A stretch of DNA of 64,000 nt, taken from NCBI GenBank assembly GCA_015680685.1, contig MNCI01002923.1, positions 338,915-402,914 of the forward strand. Reading direction: 5' to 3'. The notes below the pieces were generated by a model, which was not told the DNA's origin, ran no database searches, and was given only the letters and a program-made list of their open reading frames with translations. Positions 30,661 through 43,349 of the stretch are shown here, in pieces. Position numbers and translations under genes: made by a program. The DNA comes from Gnetum montanum (taxonomy: Eukaryota; Streptophyta; Gnetopsida; Gnetales; Gnetaceae). Position 1 is the first letter of the stretch; each line of letters starts with the position of its first letter.

Positions 30661-33297
30661 TAACATAATTCCTCTGCAGGCACAAAGATGAGGAAGAAGT
30701 TCAAATGGTCCTAGGTAGTGGATGTTCCTGAGGCTTTGAAGGACCTTCTCCTGCTTCAAGCACATGTAGTGGTTGAGGCAGTTGTGATTAACCTACTGCA
30801 ACTGCAACTTCTAGTGGAAAAAGAAAGGCATCCAATAGTTTCTTCATCTTCTCCTCCTTACTTTTGGAATTATTCATGGTCCAAGTCACATCATGAATGT
30901 GGGCCAGTGTGGGAACATCCTAAGGATAGGACATTCCTAGGAATAGCTCCTTCACATTGATGAACTAGACAGTGAAAGGTTTGTGTTCAACATCAAACAC
31001 CTTTACTACATTTTGTAGCTCCTATTAGTCAGTCATTCTCCTAACTAGGTTCTCAACTGTAGATCATTGATTAGTGAAGTGCTACCTAAACACATCAAGT
31101 TCTACATTTTCCATCTCAAGCTTCTTCTTGGTGTCTTTGTGGTGCTTAAACTGTGCATTGTACGATAAGTAGGAACTGACCACCTATTTCTCCAATTTAG
31201 ACCATGATCATCTAGCAATCAACATTGTCAAATTTTCATAATGAAGATTAGCAAGCTCCATGTACTTCAACATCTTATCTGCAACTCCTTCATGTAGATC
31301 TCCACCTTGTTGTAGTTATTAAGCTTATCAAAGATAGGCTACTAGACATCACCTCCTTCCTTGAGTTGCTAGAGGATCATATTAAATTTTGCCTTCACCA
31401 TATGAATGAGGTTGTGCATTGATTTCTTTTTATAGATCAACTAGATCTTTGTAGTGATTTTTAACTCTATCAAACTTGACAGCCTTATTTTTCCAAGAAA
31501 CTACCTCTATTGTTGATTTTTGGCAAATGGCTCGAACTTCCTCTATGAAGAGATTTCTATTTTCAACTACCAATCTCCTTAGTTCAGTATTTACTTTAGC
31601 TAGCTACTCCTGCTATTAATGGATAAATTCTTGCATTTACCACTTTTGCATATCAACATTATACAAGCAATGATTTTCTACAATCAAAGTTACATTCTCT
31701 TGATGATTTTGGTTAAAGGCCTTTTGGATATTATGCATGGTGGCATCAATTAAGGACTGATCAAAGATTGTTATCTCCTTTGCATTCTCAACCTTCTTAA
31801 GCTCGTTTTGAAGCTATTGAAAAGCTTCATCACAAGTTAGTATAGGGTTGAGAAATGTAGGATTAGCAAGGCAAGCTCTTAGTTCAACAACCTCTGCAGC
31901 CAAGCATTGGTTTTGAGCTCAGGCTATTTTGAGTTACCCCTCCATGATAATGCATTTACACCTTGCTTCCAACATCTCCAATTTGGTTTCCATGATTGTA
32001 TCTAGAACGTTAAAGACATTTAGAATTAGTTTCTTGGTTCCCACCAGTCATTCTAGCAACTCCTCATGCTAGGATATACTCAATCTACTACTAACTATTC
32101 CTGTAGACATCTACACATCTCTAAGTGTACAAACATCTGGTACAATCGCTGCAGGTGCATTCAATCCCTCAACAATTCTATTAGCAACCATCTCTACTAC
32201 TGTAACCTACCCATGGTGCTACATCACCAAGACAATTACCCCCTCATCCTCCTCTAGATGCACCAAGAAAATAGTGACATTCCAAGAGATTTCTAGGAAT
32301 TGCTACTCTTTTGAGAGAGATACCATTACCTCTTGGGCCCTAAGATTTAATCTCATGGGAAACTATGTTCTTTAGGCTGAGAAAATTGGCCCAACCTCTT
32401 CCATCTAGCTAATGGTTCAAGCCACTTCATTGAGGTGGCTCATGGTTGGGTGATATATAAATGGATCCCCATAACTTGTTCCTACTCATTACTCCTACTC
32501 ATGCAAGAGTTACTCTTGAATCTTATGCATTCATTCAAGGGAAATGTAGGAATCTAGCATTGTTTTGTGAGTCGGCAGTGGAGGTGGTGGTTGCTACTCC
32601 TCTTTCTTGGTTATGGCATGGGTCTTATCTTTCATCATTTTTTCCGAAGAGGTAGAAGGAGCATACCTTATTGCATCATTAGTGTAGTAAACTATTCATG
32701 ACCTTTTGCATAGTTTTCTAATGAGGTAGGGAAAGGGTAGGGCCTTGTTTCCACATTTGTTTTTCCCTAAATCACTTCTCTATCTCCAAATAGATTAGCT
32801 GTGGAAGGTTCACAAGGAATTTTCTACTTAGAGTAGCACAGGCACAAGTGGAAAAGACAATCACCTTACTGTGCCTCATCATCAGATTGAGGTGATGGAC
32901 CACTATCTTAAAATACACACGTACCACCATAGTGAGCACACCATACTCCTTGCAATCCACTCTATACTGTTGTTGGGTCCACTTCTTCTTTACCTCAAGG
33001 TCTACTTGAGTTGAGATCTCTACCAAGCTAGTTCCAATATTAGGCAAGCTAAGACCTTGTGCAATTACTTCTACCAAGTAGGACATGCGAATGTCCTTAA
33101 TTCTAACTATGACACCTAGCTTCTAGTTGTTCTGGAAGAGGTAGGTCTCTCCCATGTACCACTCCCCACTGGAAGTGATGATTGGCCACATGGAAGAGGT
33201 TTGTAATTGAGCTTTAACTTCCTCTAGAGAAAACTCAAGGAATGTTCCAAAGTTTAGTTCTTAGAGAACTAAACATTGAACATCCCTAGGCCTAATT
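30661..33297 (-). pseudogene. extra 3' ORF (env-like position) of element F, main part
   Basis: Minus-strand homologue of the extra ORFs of B and C. The best-preserved portion (33086-32772) reads SYLVEVIAQGLSLPNIGTSL, then KEYGVLTMVVRVYFKIVVHHL, KVIVFSTCACATLSRKFLVN and LPQLIYLEIEK. This lines up with the globular block of C (22580-22786). The remainder (about 32000-31000) is Lys/Glu/Leu-rich and likely coiled coil, with many stops. The first part of the ORF lies at 36560-36900 beyond the inserted LTR material. Confidence 0.68.
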
Positions 33298-36200
33298 TGA
33301 TCAAGGCTAGTGAAACACCACCAAATCTAGACTATGGCATTCCAACTGCAAGTTTTTGGCTAAGTGTTGAGACTACACTCTCCCCCAAATGGGAGCATAG
33401 TCAGCCTCTCATAAAGAGCATAGCCAGCATAAGGCTAGTTTTCAAAAATTTTGCTAAGTGTTGATACTAAGCTCTCCATGCTCTCCAAGTTTCATTCTTC
33501 AAGTACTCTATGGTCTTCTCGACACACACATGTAGTTGGTAGCATAGTCACAGTCTCATAGTCTTGCAGAGTCTAATAGAGCATAGCAAAGCACAACACC
33601 ACTAGCTCCATCTGTACACCACATATTTAGTGACTACACTGAGTGTAGTCCCAATCACCCCCTCCATCATGTGGTAGTCATCTTGCATTTTTTGCTGACC
33701 CTAAATCTATAAATACATGCGCCCACAAATTTTGCAGGGTTGGCAAATCTAAGGAGCGCTTGGAAGAAAACCAAAGGCATAGTGATGAACTGGTTAACAA
33801 GTGAAGTGACAAACCACCAACAAAACATTGAATCCAATAATACACCATGATTGCCAACCTAGTAGACATGGACACCTTAAACTAAAGTTGTGTTTACAGG
33901 ATGAAGCCACAAGCGACTATGCAAAGGCGCATTTCATCATAGTAGCAAGTCACCACATCACTCCGATGTGCATGATTGGACTAGCTAAACCTTTCAAGAG
34001 TGCATATCCCTATTATCCCATTATATCCTACTCACATCTACTCCTATATCTCAATACCCTTTCATTTTCCACATAACAAAGATTACAAACCTTTTTAACA
34101 CTCACATGTTATGACCACATCACACCCTCTTCACATCAAGCTTCAAAACTCAAGGTGGCAATAACATGAGTCATCACTTGGGGAGCCTCTGTTGGTCAGT
34201 CAAAGCCTACAAAAATGTAACATAAGTCATCTTGAGGAGGAAACACTTGTCATATAGATGTGATGAATTTTCACAAATGACAAAGCAAAGTCCATCTAAT
34301 GACATGCAACTCACTTGATAGGAAGCACTGCATAGTAAGCATTTAGTAATGTGTAGAGCCCATAGAAGGTTCATCCCACCAAAAAATGGGGTGTGGTGGG
34401 GGGGAGAAGCACATTGCTAAGAAATCTAGTAGCAAAGTAGTTCTACAACCAACCTAGCCTTCAACCTACACCTTGACTCTTTCACAAGCACTCTAACAAG
34501 ACGTCAAAGTTTTCAAAGGTAAGCCACATTGGTGCCATGATCACCATCAATCGTCATGCCCTTGCATCATAACATCTCATTCACATCTCATCTTTCCTTT
34601 TATCCCCAACACATTACCTACACCTTTTAATCTTGCTTCTCATCTACTATCTAGCATACCACTATCCATAGCACTCTTAGGCACAGTGTAGTGACATCTA
34701 ATCATGTACCAAAGAGTGATGTTGGTGCCAAGTCTACTGTGGTGTTTTGTTGTTCTTTATCAATGTCTAACAAGCCACTTCTCCAAACATCAACAAAGAG
34801 GGGCCAATGAAACACTACCAAATCTAAACTATGGCATTCCGACTACAAATTTTTTACTAAGTGTTAAGACTACACTCTCTCCTAGATGGGAGCATAGTTA
34901 GCCTCTTGTAGAGAGTTTAGTCAACAAAAGGTCAGTTTTTGCAAATTTTGCTAAGTGTTGAGACTATGCTCTTCCCCCATTGAGAGTGTAGTCAACTTCT
35001 CATGGAGAGCATAGTCAGCCTCTTGTAGAGAGCATAACTAGCAAAAGACTAGTTTTGTAAATTTTGCTAAGTTTTAACACTACACTTGACCCTAGTTGAG
35101 AGCGTAGTCAGCCTCTTGTGGAGAGTGTAGTTAGTAGGAAGGCTAGTTTTGCAATTTTTTCTATGTGTTGACACTACACTCTTCCCCAAATGGAAGTGTA
35201 GTTAGCCTCTTGTAGAGAATGTAGTCAGCAGGAAGCAAGTTTTCACAAGTTTTGGCAAGTCTCGAGACTACGCTCTCCCCCAGTTGCAAGCATAGTTACC
35301 CTCCCATGGGGAGTGTAGTTTGCAAAAGATCCATTTTCTCACAAACTTCACCAACATTGAGACTATGCTCTCTCCCAACCTAGAGTGTAGTCAACTTCTT
35401 GTAGAAAGCATAGTTAGCTAGAATAGTCTCCAGTAGCCTCCACAACATAGCAACGATGCTTAGTTCAACTTCAAAATGCAATGAACTCACCTTCAGTAAG
35501 TGTAGTTGGCAAGATACTTCTTTTTTGTATCTCTTTTTGCCCCAAAATTGTAACTACACTTGACCGCATGCAAGAGCATGAAGAGCGTAGTCCTACAGAG
35601 TGTAGTCTTTAAGTTTAATTTTTTAAGTACCTTGCAATCTTCTTGGCATACACATGTAGTTAGCAAAGTAGTCACAATCTCGCAGAGTCCAACAAAGCAT
35701 AGCAAAGCACAATACCACCAGCCCCATCGGTACACATCATGAATAGTGACTACGCTGAGCATAGTCACAATTATTCCCTCCACCATGTGGCAACCATCCC
35801 ACATTTTTTGTTAACCCTAAACCTATAAATACATGTGCCCTCAAATTTTCCAAGGTTGGAAAATCTAAGGAGCACTTGGGAGAAAACCAAAGGCATAGTG
35901 GCAAACTAGTGAATAGGCAAAGTGGCAGACCACCAGTAGAACACCAAATCTAGCAGTACACCATGGCAACCAACTCAGTAGATGTGGACACCTTATAGAA
36001 CACCAATCTTTGTGGCCAGATACCCTAAGGACTATGACTACACTGTCCACTTGCACCTATTGTACACCACATACCTTCTAAACTCTCTTCTAGAGTTAAG
36101 TATGCTCAACCCCATTTTGGGTGGTATTTTGCTCCATTTCCTCCATTTCTTTGCATTTTCCACACTTTACTTGCATTCTTTGTTGTTTTTACTACATAAA

Positions 36201-36557
36201 CATGCTTGAACTACCCTTGAGTGATGGTCTCCATGCATTAACACCACCAACTTCATTGAAACTATTCACTACACTCGTCCCCCTCAGGCACGTGTGACTA
36301 CGCTCAACCCCATTGACACCATCAACATTACAAACATCGTGAACATTATAAACACCACTTGCACCCTTAGCATCATTCCATGTTAGCACCGCGGCTAACC
36401 ATGCTACACCCCTGTTGCATCCAGTAAGTTCTTGTTCAATCGGCCAAACTATTTAGGGCACCCCATCTCTACCTCCAACAGGCCCTCACACAAATTTGGG
36501 GTTAGGCTATGCACCTGTGGACCTTAGTGTTCCAACCATTGATATTTTTTATCATCA
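33298..36557 (+). mobile_element. G-family LTR material inserted in element F (+ orientation)
   Basis: Two successive overlapping pieces of the family G LTR. The first (33298-33880) has U3 hairpins, a TATA box (33708-33717) and R. The second (about 33881-36557) runs from the 'gatgaagcc' block through hairpins (34812-35400), TATA (35823-35831), R and the LTR end (...TTATCATCA). Homology is to 54528-57606 and 38866-41362 inverted. There is no gag/pol between the pieces. It could be a rearranged solo LTR or two recombined LTRs. Confidence 0.7.
34812..35400 (+). repeat. tandem hairpin repeats in the G-family U3
   Basis: About six units of roughly 90-115 bp. Each contains ACTACRCTCT, a short C-rich loop region and AGAGYRTAGTC or a variant, at about 34866, 34961, 35078, 35168, 35265 and 35357. 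An additional unit stands at 33368. The arms are complementary, so each unit can form a stem of about 10 bp. Confidence 0.8.
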
Positions 36558-36900
36558 TAGCAGGCACAGGTCAAGGTAACTTCACGTCTAGGCACATGAC
36601 CCAGTGTCTCATCTTAGTGAGACTGCTCTATTTCTACTTCTTCTGACATCTAATGAAAAAATTCAACTTTAAGGTCCTCACGAAGAGATCTCGTGACATG
36701 AGTTTCGGCTTCCTACTCCTAGGGTTGTTCTTGTTGGCCCCTTCTAGTTCTAAGTTGTTTGTCACTTGGTTGGGATGATCCTCCTTCTTGTGGGCATTTT
36801 GGTCTAGGTGCCATCTATAATCATAACATGACCAAGGATTAGCACTTAATATGTAACTTTGAAACATTTGGAATACCTTATCTCTTGGGGTAGTTACACT
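36558..36900 (-). pseudogene. extra 3' ORF of element F, N-terminal part
   Basis: Minus-strand frame 36867-36634 reads KKEDHPNQVTNNLELEGANK, then RKPKLMSRDLFVRTLK. This matches the start of the B ORF (17640-17760: TIPTKGQIAKNYPRSKQWKP, MQQDLFGM). It is separated from the rest at 33297 by the inserted LTR material. Confidence 0.65.
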
Positions 36901-38865
36901 TGGCTAAGTTGTGATCATGGCCAGTTTGATTGTTTTAATATTATTTTTTATTATTATTTGATTAAATAGGTTTCCAAAGTTTATTGGAAGGGTTTAAGTT
37001 CCATAGGTTGATGATTTAATATTATTTTATCATTTAAACCCATGGCGGAGTTAGAAAAATTTTGAGAAAATTTCTGTCAAAAACCAAAAGCCTAAGGTTT
37101 CCAACCCCCATGACGTAGAGTATATCTTCAATAGCTAGAGGACTAAAAAATGATTGAAATTGAATAACCAATGCAAAAGATATGGGCTCTAGAAGGTTTG
37201 GGGCTTTGAAAAATCACAACAACACCCCTCTTGTTTGAAGTAAAATGGCAAAAATTGCTAAGTGTTATGCTCTATTTATAGTATTTTTACCATGCATCAA
37301 CAAGGCTATGTCAACACAAAAGCTAGCATATATGGGGCCATGTCAATGCATCTATTGACTACCATTGACTTTTCAAAAAAAAATTCAAGAAATACAATGA
37401 GCTTTTACATGAAATTGATTTCTTTTGGGAACCCATGAAGTCAAGAACATGATGAAATCCTTGAAGAGGGTTTGATAGGTTGTAAAAATGGAGAAATGGA
37501 AGAATGAAATATTATTGAAGAAATGCCTTAAGGAACACACAATTGGATGCAACCAATCAGAAATGTAAATGATTTAATTACAAAAATGCCTAATGATAAG
37601 GGACTTAACTAGCCCAACGAAGAGCTATTTAAGTGGATCCTCTCCATAGCATGCTCATGCCCTTTTTGGCCTTACATAACCTTAAATCAAGAAGTCCGTG
37701 GACCCCATAGTTGATTAATGATTATGAAAATTTAAGGACCAAATTCCAAATAATCTACCTAAGAATTTCAAGACATCAAACTAAGACATTGAACCACACA
37801 TGGAAACTAATAGTGAGGTGAAAAATGTAAAGCACTGATGGATGAGAGAGAAAGTGGAATGAAGTTCCAAATCATGGTCACATAAAGTCCCTTGTGGATT
37901 ATGTGGTTAGATGACTTGATAAAATCCATCCTTAGCCTAGACCAAAACCAACCACTTTTAGTGACTTCACATCACCATCCTATGACTAGTCCATCCTCTC
38001 AAGACATAAGAATTCTCCCAAAGATCAAACACCATTTCTTATTTGAGAAGAAAAGAAACACAAGTAGTGAAAAAGGGCCTTAGTTATAGGATACATTCAA
38101 GCATGGGTAACATGTCTTTCTAGTCCCATAAACAATGCTTGGAGCCTATTTATTTTGTCTAAGGGGTGTGCATTGAATTTCCATCGTTTTTTTTTAATTT
38201 TATGTTTTTATGGATTTTTTGGATGGGAACCACACCATGAAAAAACTTATTCAACTTCCTATTATTAGTCAATATAGAATGATGAGAAATCCATGAAAAA
38301 CACTCAAGCACTAAAGTAAGTAGAAAAGTACAAAGAGTAATGAATCCCCTTGAAGTCACACCCTTTCCACACCTTTTTATCTTCCCCAATTTTGGAAACT
38401 ACCAAGTTCATAAATTTGTTAAGGTTTTATAAATGAAAAAGTTACCTCATACTTCCAAAACAAGGAAAACCATAAAGTTAATGGATGGGTGGATGATGTA
38501 GACTTACTACCCATTCCATGAAAAAGAAACTTTGTCTTAATCATCAATCATCAAAATTCAAAAATAGAAATTAGACATTTGCAACCAAGAACATTAGGTA
38601 CAAACCACCATTTTTAAACAACTATAGCATCACTATGTCCTATTGGAAATAAAGTAATTTTATTAGAAAACAAAGAAAATTCACACCAGAATAAAGGAAA
38701 ATATAAAAGAAATTGTAAAATATTCAAGAAAAATAAAGCATACTAACAATGTTGTAAAACAAAAATTTGGAAAAATAGCAAAGTGTAAAATAAAAAGATA
38801 TAAAAATAAAGAAAGTGTAAAAAAAAAGCTGCAAAACAAAAAAGTACAAAACTTGAGGAGCCACT
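36901..38865 (-). mobile_element. 3' untranslated region of element F
   Basis: Inverted homologue of 15741-17590 and 2691-4115. Landmarks on the + strand include 'aggtttccaacccccatgacgtag' (37098-37121), the reverse of 'catcgtgggggccacaaacc', and 'gatgggtggatgatg' (38482-38496). A/T-rich low complexity at 38690-38850. No gene. Confidence 0.7.
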
Positions 38866-39570
38866 TGTAATAACCGAAAACATAGACGACTAGAACACCA
38901 ACGTCTATGGGTGCATAGCCTAACCCCAAGTCTGCATGAGGGCTTGCTAGAGGTAGAGACAATGTGCCCTAAATGGTCTTGTCAATCAAACAGGGACTTA
39001 CCGGATACAACCGAGGTGTAGCATGGTTAGCCATAGTGCTAATGCAAAATGGTGCTAAGTGTTCAAATGGTGTCAACGGTGTTAATGGTGTTAATGGAGT
39101 CAAGCATAGTCAAGAGTTTTGGTGAAAATGGGGATGTCAACATGTGGAGAACACCATCCAAGCATAGTTTTAGGCGCATGTAGGCAGTGAAACAATGAAA
39201 AATATGAATAAAATCCTAAAAATGCAAATAGAGAGAGAGAAGAAGAACACCACCCCAAATGGGGTTAAGTGTAGTTAATACAAAAAGGGGTTAGAATGTA
39301 CACAGTGTACAACATGCATAGTGGGCAGTGTAGCCATAGTCTTAGGGGTGTTTGGCCACAAAGACTGGCATTCTGTTGAGGTGTCTGCATCTGTCAGGTT
39401 GGCCACCACAAAGTACCATTGGTTGCGATGTTCTGGTGGGCTATAGTGGGCTGGGGTGGTCTGCAACTTTGTCGGTATGCCTTTAGTTCTCTCCCAAGCA
39501 CTCCTTAGGTTTGCCAAGTCTCTAGTTTGTGAATTCTAAAATTTTCCAACCCCAAAAATGTTGAGGGAAA

Positions 39571-39580
39571 GGGTATTTAT
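39571..39580 (-). promoter_or_regulatory. TATA-box-like element of the family G LTR
   Basis: On the minus strand CCTATAAATACCC. The same box at the same distance from the conserved R block occurs at 55211-55220 and, on the + strand, at 33708 and 35823. Confidence 0.65.
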
Positions 39581-39639
39581 AGGCTTAGGGTTAGTAGAAG
39601 ATGCAGAATAGTTGCCACGTGATAGAGGGGATGGTTGGG

Positions 39640-40240
39640 ACTATGCTATCACCCAACTATGCTCTCCACTAGGCTAGTGGTGTCATTCTTTTTTGTACTC
39701 TATTGAACTCTATGAGACTGTGAGACTGTGACTATGCTTCCAACTACATGTATGTTCTGAGAATACCACAAGGTACCTAAAACAATGCAATCTTGGAGAT
39801 TACGCTCTCCACTATCTCATATGGGGTCAACTGTAGTTATAATTTGGAGCCTAAAAGGGGATAGAAAAAGGTGCATTTTGCTAACTATGCTTGCCAAAGG
39901 TGAGTTGGACCTAAGCTAAGTGGTTTTATTCTGTTGTGAAGGCCACTCAAGACTATTCTAGTTAACTACACTCTGGACTTGGGAAGAGCATAGTCCTACA
40001 CTTAGAAAAATTCTTCAAAAATTGGGTATGTGCTAGCTACGCTCTCCACTGGAGGTTAACTACACTCCAAATTAGGGTTGAGCATAGTCCTAGCACTTAG
40101 AAAAAATTGCAAAAATTGGCTTTTTGTGCTAACTACACTCTCCACAAGAGGCTCACTACACTCTAACGTAGTGCAGAGCATAATCCCAGCACTTAGGAAA
40201 ATTTGTAGCAACTGGCCTTGTGCTAACACTTCAAAACATT
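39640..40240 (-). repeat. hairpin repeat array in the U3 of the G2 3' LTR
   Basis: Degenerate units with ACTA(C/T)(G/A)CTCT and AGAGCATAGTCC arms near 39640, 39800, 39963, 40037 and 40131, alternating with 'acttagaaaaatt' spacers. Homologous to 34812-35400 and 55440-56105. Confidence 0.75.
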
Positions 40241-41389
40241 TGTAGTCTAGATGTTGTAGTCTAGATTTGGTGGTGTTTCATTGGCCCCTCTATGTTGAAA
40301 TTTGGAGGAGTGGCCCAAGAGACATTGATAAGAATAGCAAAACACCGTAGCAAGCTTAGCACCAACATCAATCTCCAATGCATGGTCGAATGTCACTGCA
40401 TTATGCTCGAAGAGTGTTGTGGATAGGGGCATGCTAAATTGTAGGTGAAAAGCAAGAGAAGGAATAGGCTATGTGTTGGGAATAAAAAGGGAAAGATAAG
40501 GTGCAAACGGGGTATTATGATGTCATGACTAATGGTGACCACTACACTAAAGTGGCTTGCCCTTGAAAACATTGTGAGAGAGTCAAGGTGTAGGTTCAAT
40601 GCTAGGCCAATTGCGACATTGCTTTACCAACTTAATTGCATGGCAATGTGCTTTCCTCTTTTTTTGTGGGGTAAAAATCCCTTGGGCTCTACACATTACC
40701 AAATCCCTACTATGGAGTGAAATGCTTCTCATCAAGTGAATTGCATGTCACTAGATCAGATTCACTTCATCATTGATGAAATGGTATGGTGTCTATACAA
40801 TAGGTGTTTCCTCCCCAGGATGACTTATGTTACATTCACCTAGGTTTGATCGACCGACAAAGGCTTCCCATGGATGACTTATGTTACATTCACCTTCGGA
40901 ATCTTGATGTTTGATGAGATATGCAAAAAGGGTGCCATGTGGTCACAGCACATGAGCATCAAAAAATTTTACTAGCTTTGCTATGTGGAGGATGGAAGGA
41001 TATCTAGATATAGGAGTAGGTGGGAGTAGGATATAATGGGATGAGTAGATGTGTGCACTCTTGAGAGGCTTAGCTAGTCCAATCATGCACATCGAAGTGA
41101 TGTGGTGACTTACTGCTGTGATGAGAGATGCCTTTTGCATGATGACCTAAGGCTTCATCCTCCAAACACAACTCTAGGAAGACAAGAAAACCACACAACA
41201 TAAAAAAATGCCAATAAATTGCAAGGGGAAAAGATTTTACAAGTGCTCCAAAGGCTACTCCCATGGAAAGTGCTAAAAAAACTAGCAAAATTGTGAAGGG
41301 CCAAAATTCTACAAGTGCTCCAAAGGCTATTCCCATGGCAAGTGCTCCATTCTGGGACTGTAGGATGTTTGCCCACATGGTGTAAAAGG

Positions 41390-41965
41390 TGGGGTAAGGG
41401 TTATGCCCAGTCGCTCACTTGCAAGAGGATGGAAGGAATTATTAATGATTGACCATGAACCTAGTTTAAGATCTTGGTAGACCATGGCTTTAGAAGTTTA
41501 AGGTCCTAATAGACCATGAGCCCAGTTTAAGGTCATGGTAGACCATGCTACACTAGTTTACCATACTAGCATACTACTATGTGCAACTTTAACATTGTAG
41601 TGGATGTGTTATGCCATATTAAAGTTATTGTGGACTACTAGTTTATAGTCATAGTGGATGCGTTGTGCTAGTTTAACATCATGACCCAAGGATGAGCTAT
41701 CCCAGTTTAGCATCGTAGCAGATGAGCTATGCTAGTATAACATCATAGCAAATGAATTGTGTGTGTGTGTGTGCCAATTTAACATCATAGTGGATGAGTT
41801 ATGCTAGTTTAACGTCATAGCAGACACTCTATGCCAGTTTAACATCATAGTGGATGAATGTTATGCTTGTTTAGCATTGTAGTAGATGACTACACTACTT
41901 TAGTATCATAGTGAATGTGCTATACCAATTTAGTGTCATAACGGATGAATGCTTACCTTATTTCA
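41390..41965 (-). repeat. GTTTAA minisatellite, integrase-side array of G2
   Basis: About 12-14 degenerate units of 40-50 bp with the + strand pattern '(c/a)(a/t)(g/a)TTTAacaTCaTAGcagatga...tatgc(c/t)'. A (GT) run interrupts one unit (41759-41773). It lies between the integrase end and the 3' LTR. Homologous arrays at 57660-58200, 51240-51660 and, inverted, 63000-63090. Variable tandem repeats at this place are known from Tat-lineage elements. Confidence 0.8.
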
Positions 41966-41969
41966 TTGA

Positions 41970-43135
41970 GATGCAGTGTTGCATGCTAGATATAGTATGA
42001 CTTCAAATACAAATGGTTCATTAGATTAGCAAACTTGTTTCCATATTAATCAACAAGCTTGAATGCTCTATTTTCATAAGCTTTAGTGACTAGGAAAGGC
42101 CCTTCCCAGTTGGTTGAGAATTTATCTACAAGTTCACGAATGGCCTTGAGGACTAGGTCCCCTTTCCTAATCTAACGATGATGCTAGTTATGACGATGCT
42201 TTGGTTGTTGCCTTTCTTGATACTATTTGATGCGATCAAGCATGTGCATGTGTTCTTCCTCTAATGAGTCTAGGTATATGGTTCTCAACTCGTTATTCTG
42301 ACCTTTGTCGATGAAGTTTGACAGGATTACTCAGAGTGATGGAACCTACAATTCAAGTGGCAAAATGGCTTCAGATCTATAAACAAGGCTATAAGGCATC
42401 ATACCTATTGTCATCTAATGCATCGTGTAGTAGGCCCAAAGTGCATAGACTAGTTGCTCATGCCATTGTCATTTACTATTGCTTAGCATTTTCTTGAGAA
42501 GGTTGACGATAACTTTGTTAATGGCCTCTACTTGGCCATTTACCTTAGGGTAGTATGGCGCTGAAAAGGAATGTTTGATGTCAAAGTGCTCATAAAAGGC
42601 TTTGATTTTTGCACTACTAAACTACAACTTATTGTCCATTATAATGATCATGGATAAGCCAAAACATGTCACTATATTATCTAACACAAATTTGCAAACT
42701 TGTTATGATGTTTTCATCCTAAGAGGAATAGCCTCAATTAATTTGGTGAAATACTCAGTTGCAATTATTATGAAGCTATGCCCTACGGAGGACTTAGGAA
42801 TTATGGGTTCAATGATGTTCGAGCCTCAACGTTGGAACGACCACATGATTTGCATTGTATGCAATTTAATTGGTGGAATGACCACGTGAGTTGCTATGCC
42901 ATTGACAAGTGTCACACATTTTGACTTTCAAGACATAATTGCTTTCCATGTAAGGCTAATAGTCACCAAGCCATCTAATTTTTGTTTCCATTACCCTATG
43001 TGCTATGTGACCTCTACACAATCATTCATGTACTTGCTAAACGATCATTTCCACTTCACTATTACTTACATAGGTTAGCAGTATGCCATCATAGGATTTG
43101 TGACATAATGTATTATTACCTATGATGACATACTA
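41970..43135 (-). pseudogene. integrase of element G2
   Basis: Across numerous stops the minus strand gives an HHCC region (HIAHRVMETK...CDTCQWH, about 43010-42890). The core follows with GHSFIIIATEYFTK (about 42780-42740), then a C-terminal part with KPxxYDALQP and later EWRVENHIPRLI-like sequence. It is more decayed than the RT. It ends close to the minisatellite. Confidence 0.65.
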
Positions 43136-43349
43136 CTGTGAACATTTTTGCATTACATCTTTTTGGATAGTAGTTAAATGTTGAAGAGGCTTCCCTTGTA
43201 GAAGGTACACCTTGATGTCATCATACCACTCTTTTACATGGGTGGTGCTAACTGTGGCTACAAATGTCTCTTTGATGATTTGTGTGATAGGGGCAGTTTC
43301 ATTTGTCACTGAGGTGGACAATGTGTTGAACATGCTAGGCATGATGCTA

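Larger units (their letters stand above)
29616..38865 (-). mobile_element. element F: 3' half of a minus-strand Athila-like element
   Basis: Minus-strand order is 3' UTR (38865-36900), extra 3' ORF (36900-36560, then 33297-30660), pre-LTR tail and 3' LTR (30450-29616). The ORF is split by G-family LTR material (33298-36557). The upstream half, gag and pol, would lie beyond the family G array that begins at 38866 and leaves the window. Confidence 0.75.
38866..41362 (-). repeat. family G LTR (3' LTR of element G2)
   Basis: About 2.5 kb. Minus-strand start TACAGTCCCAGAATGG (TGTAG in the other copies) at 41362, end CGGTTATTACA at 38866. It contains, in minus-strand order, the GGATGAAGCC block (about 41150), a U3 hairpin array (40240-39640), a TATA box (39571-39580) and R/U5. 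Its outer edge abuts element F UTR sequence at 38865, so the array inserted into F. Confidence 0.78.

Noticed and set aside
33890-33900. Splice acceptor in 'tttacag|gatgaagcc', also at 63816, 57118 and 41160
   Set aside because: The preceding sequence differs at 33.88 kb because of a rearrangement and the AG is not kept as an acceptor in all copies (GGAG at 41160). Only a conserved U3 block can be claimed.
41390-41965. CRISPR-like array
   Set aside because: Degenerate 40-50 bp units without constant repeat and unique spacer structure, in plant retrotransposon context.
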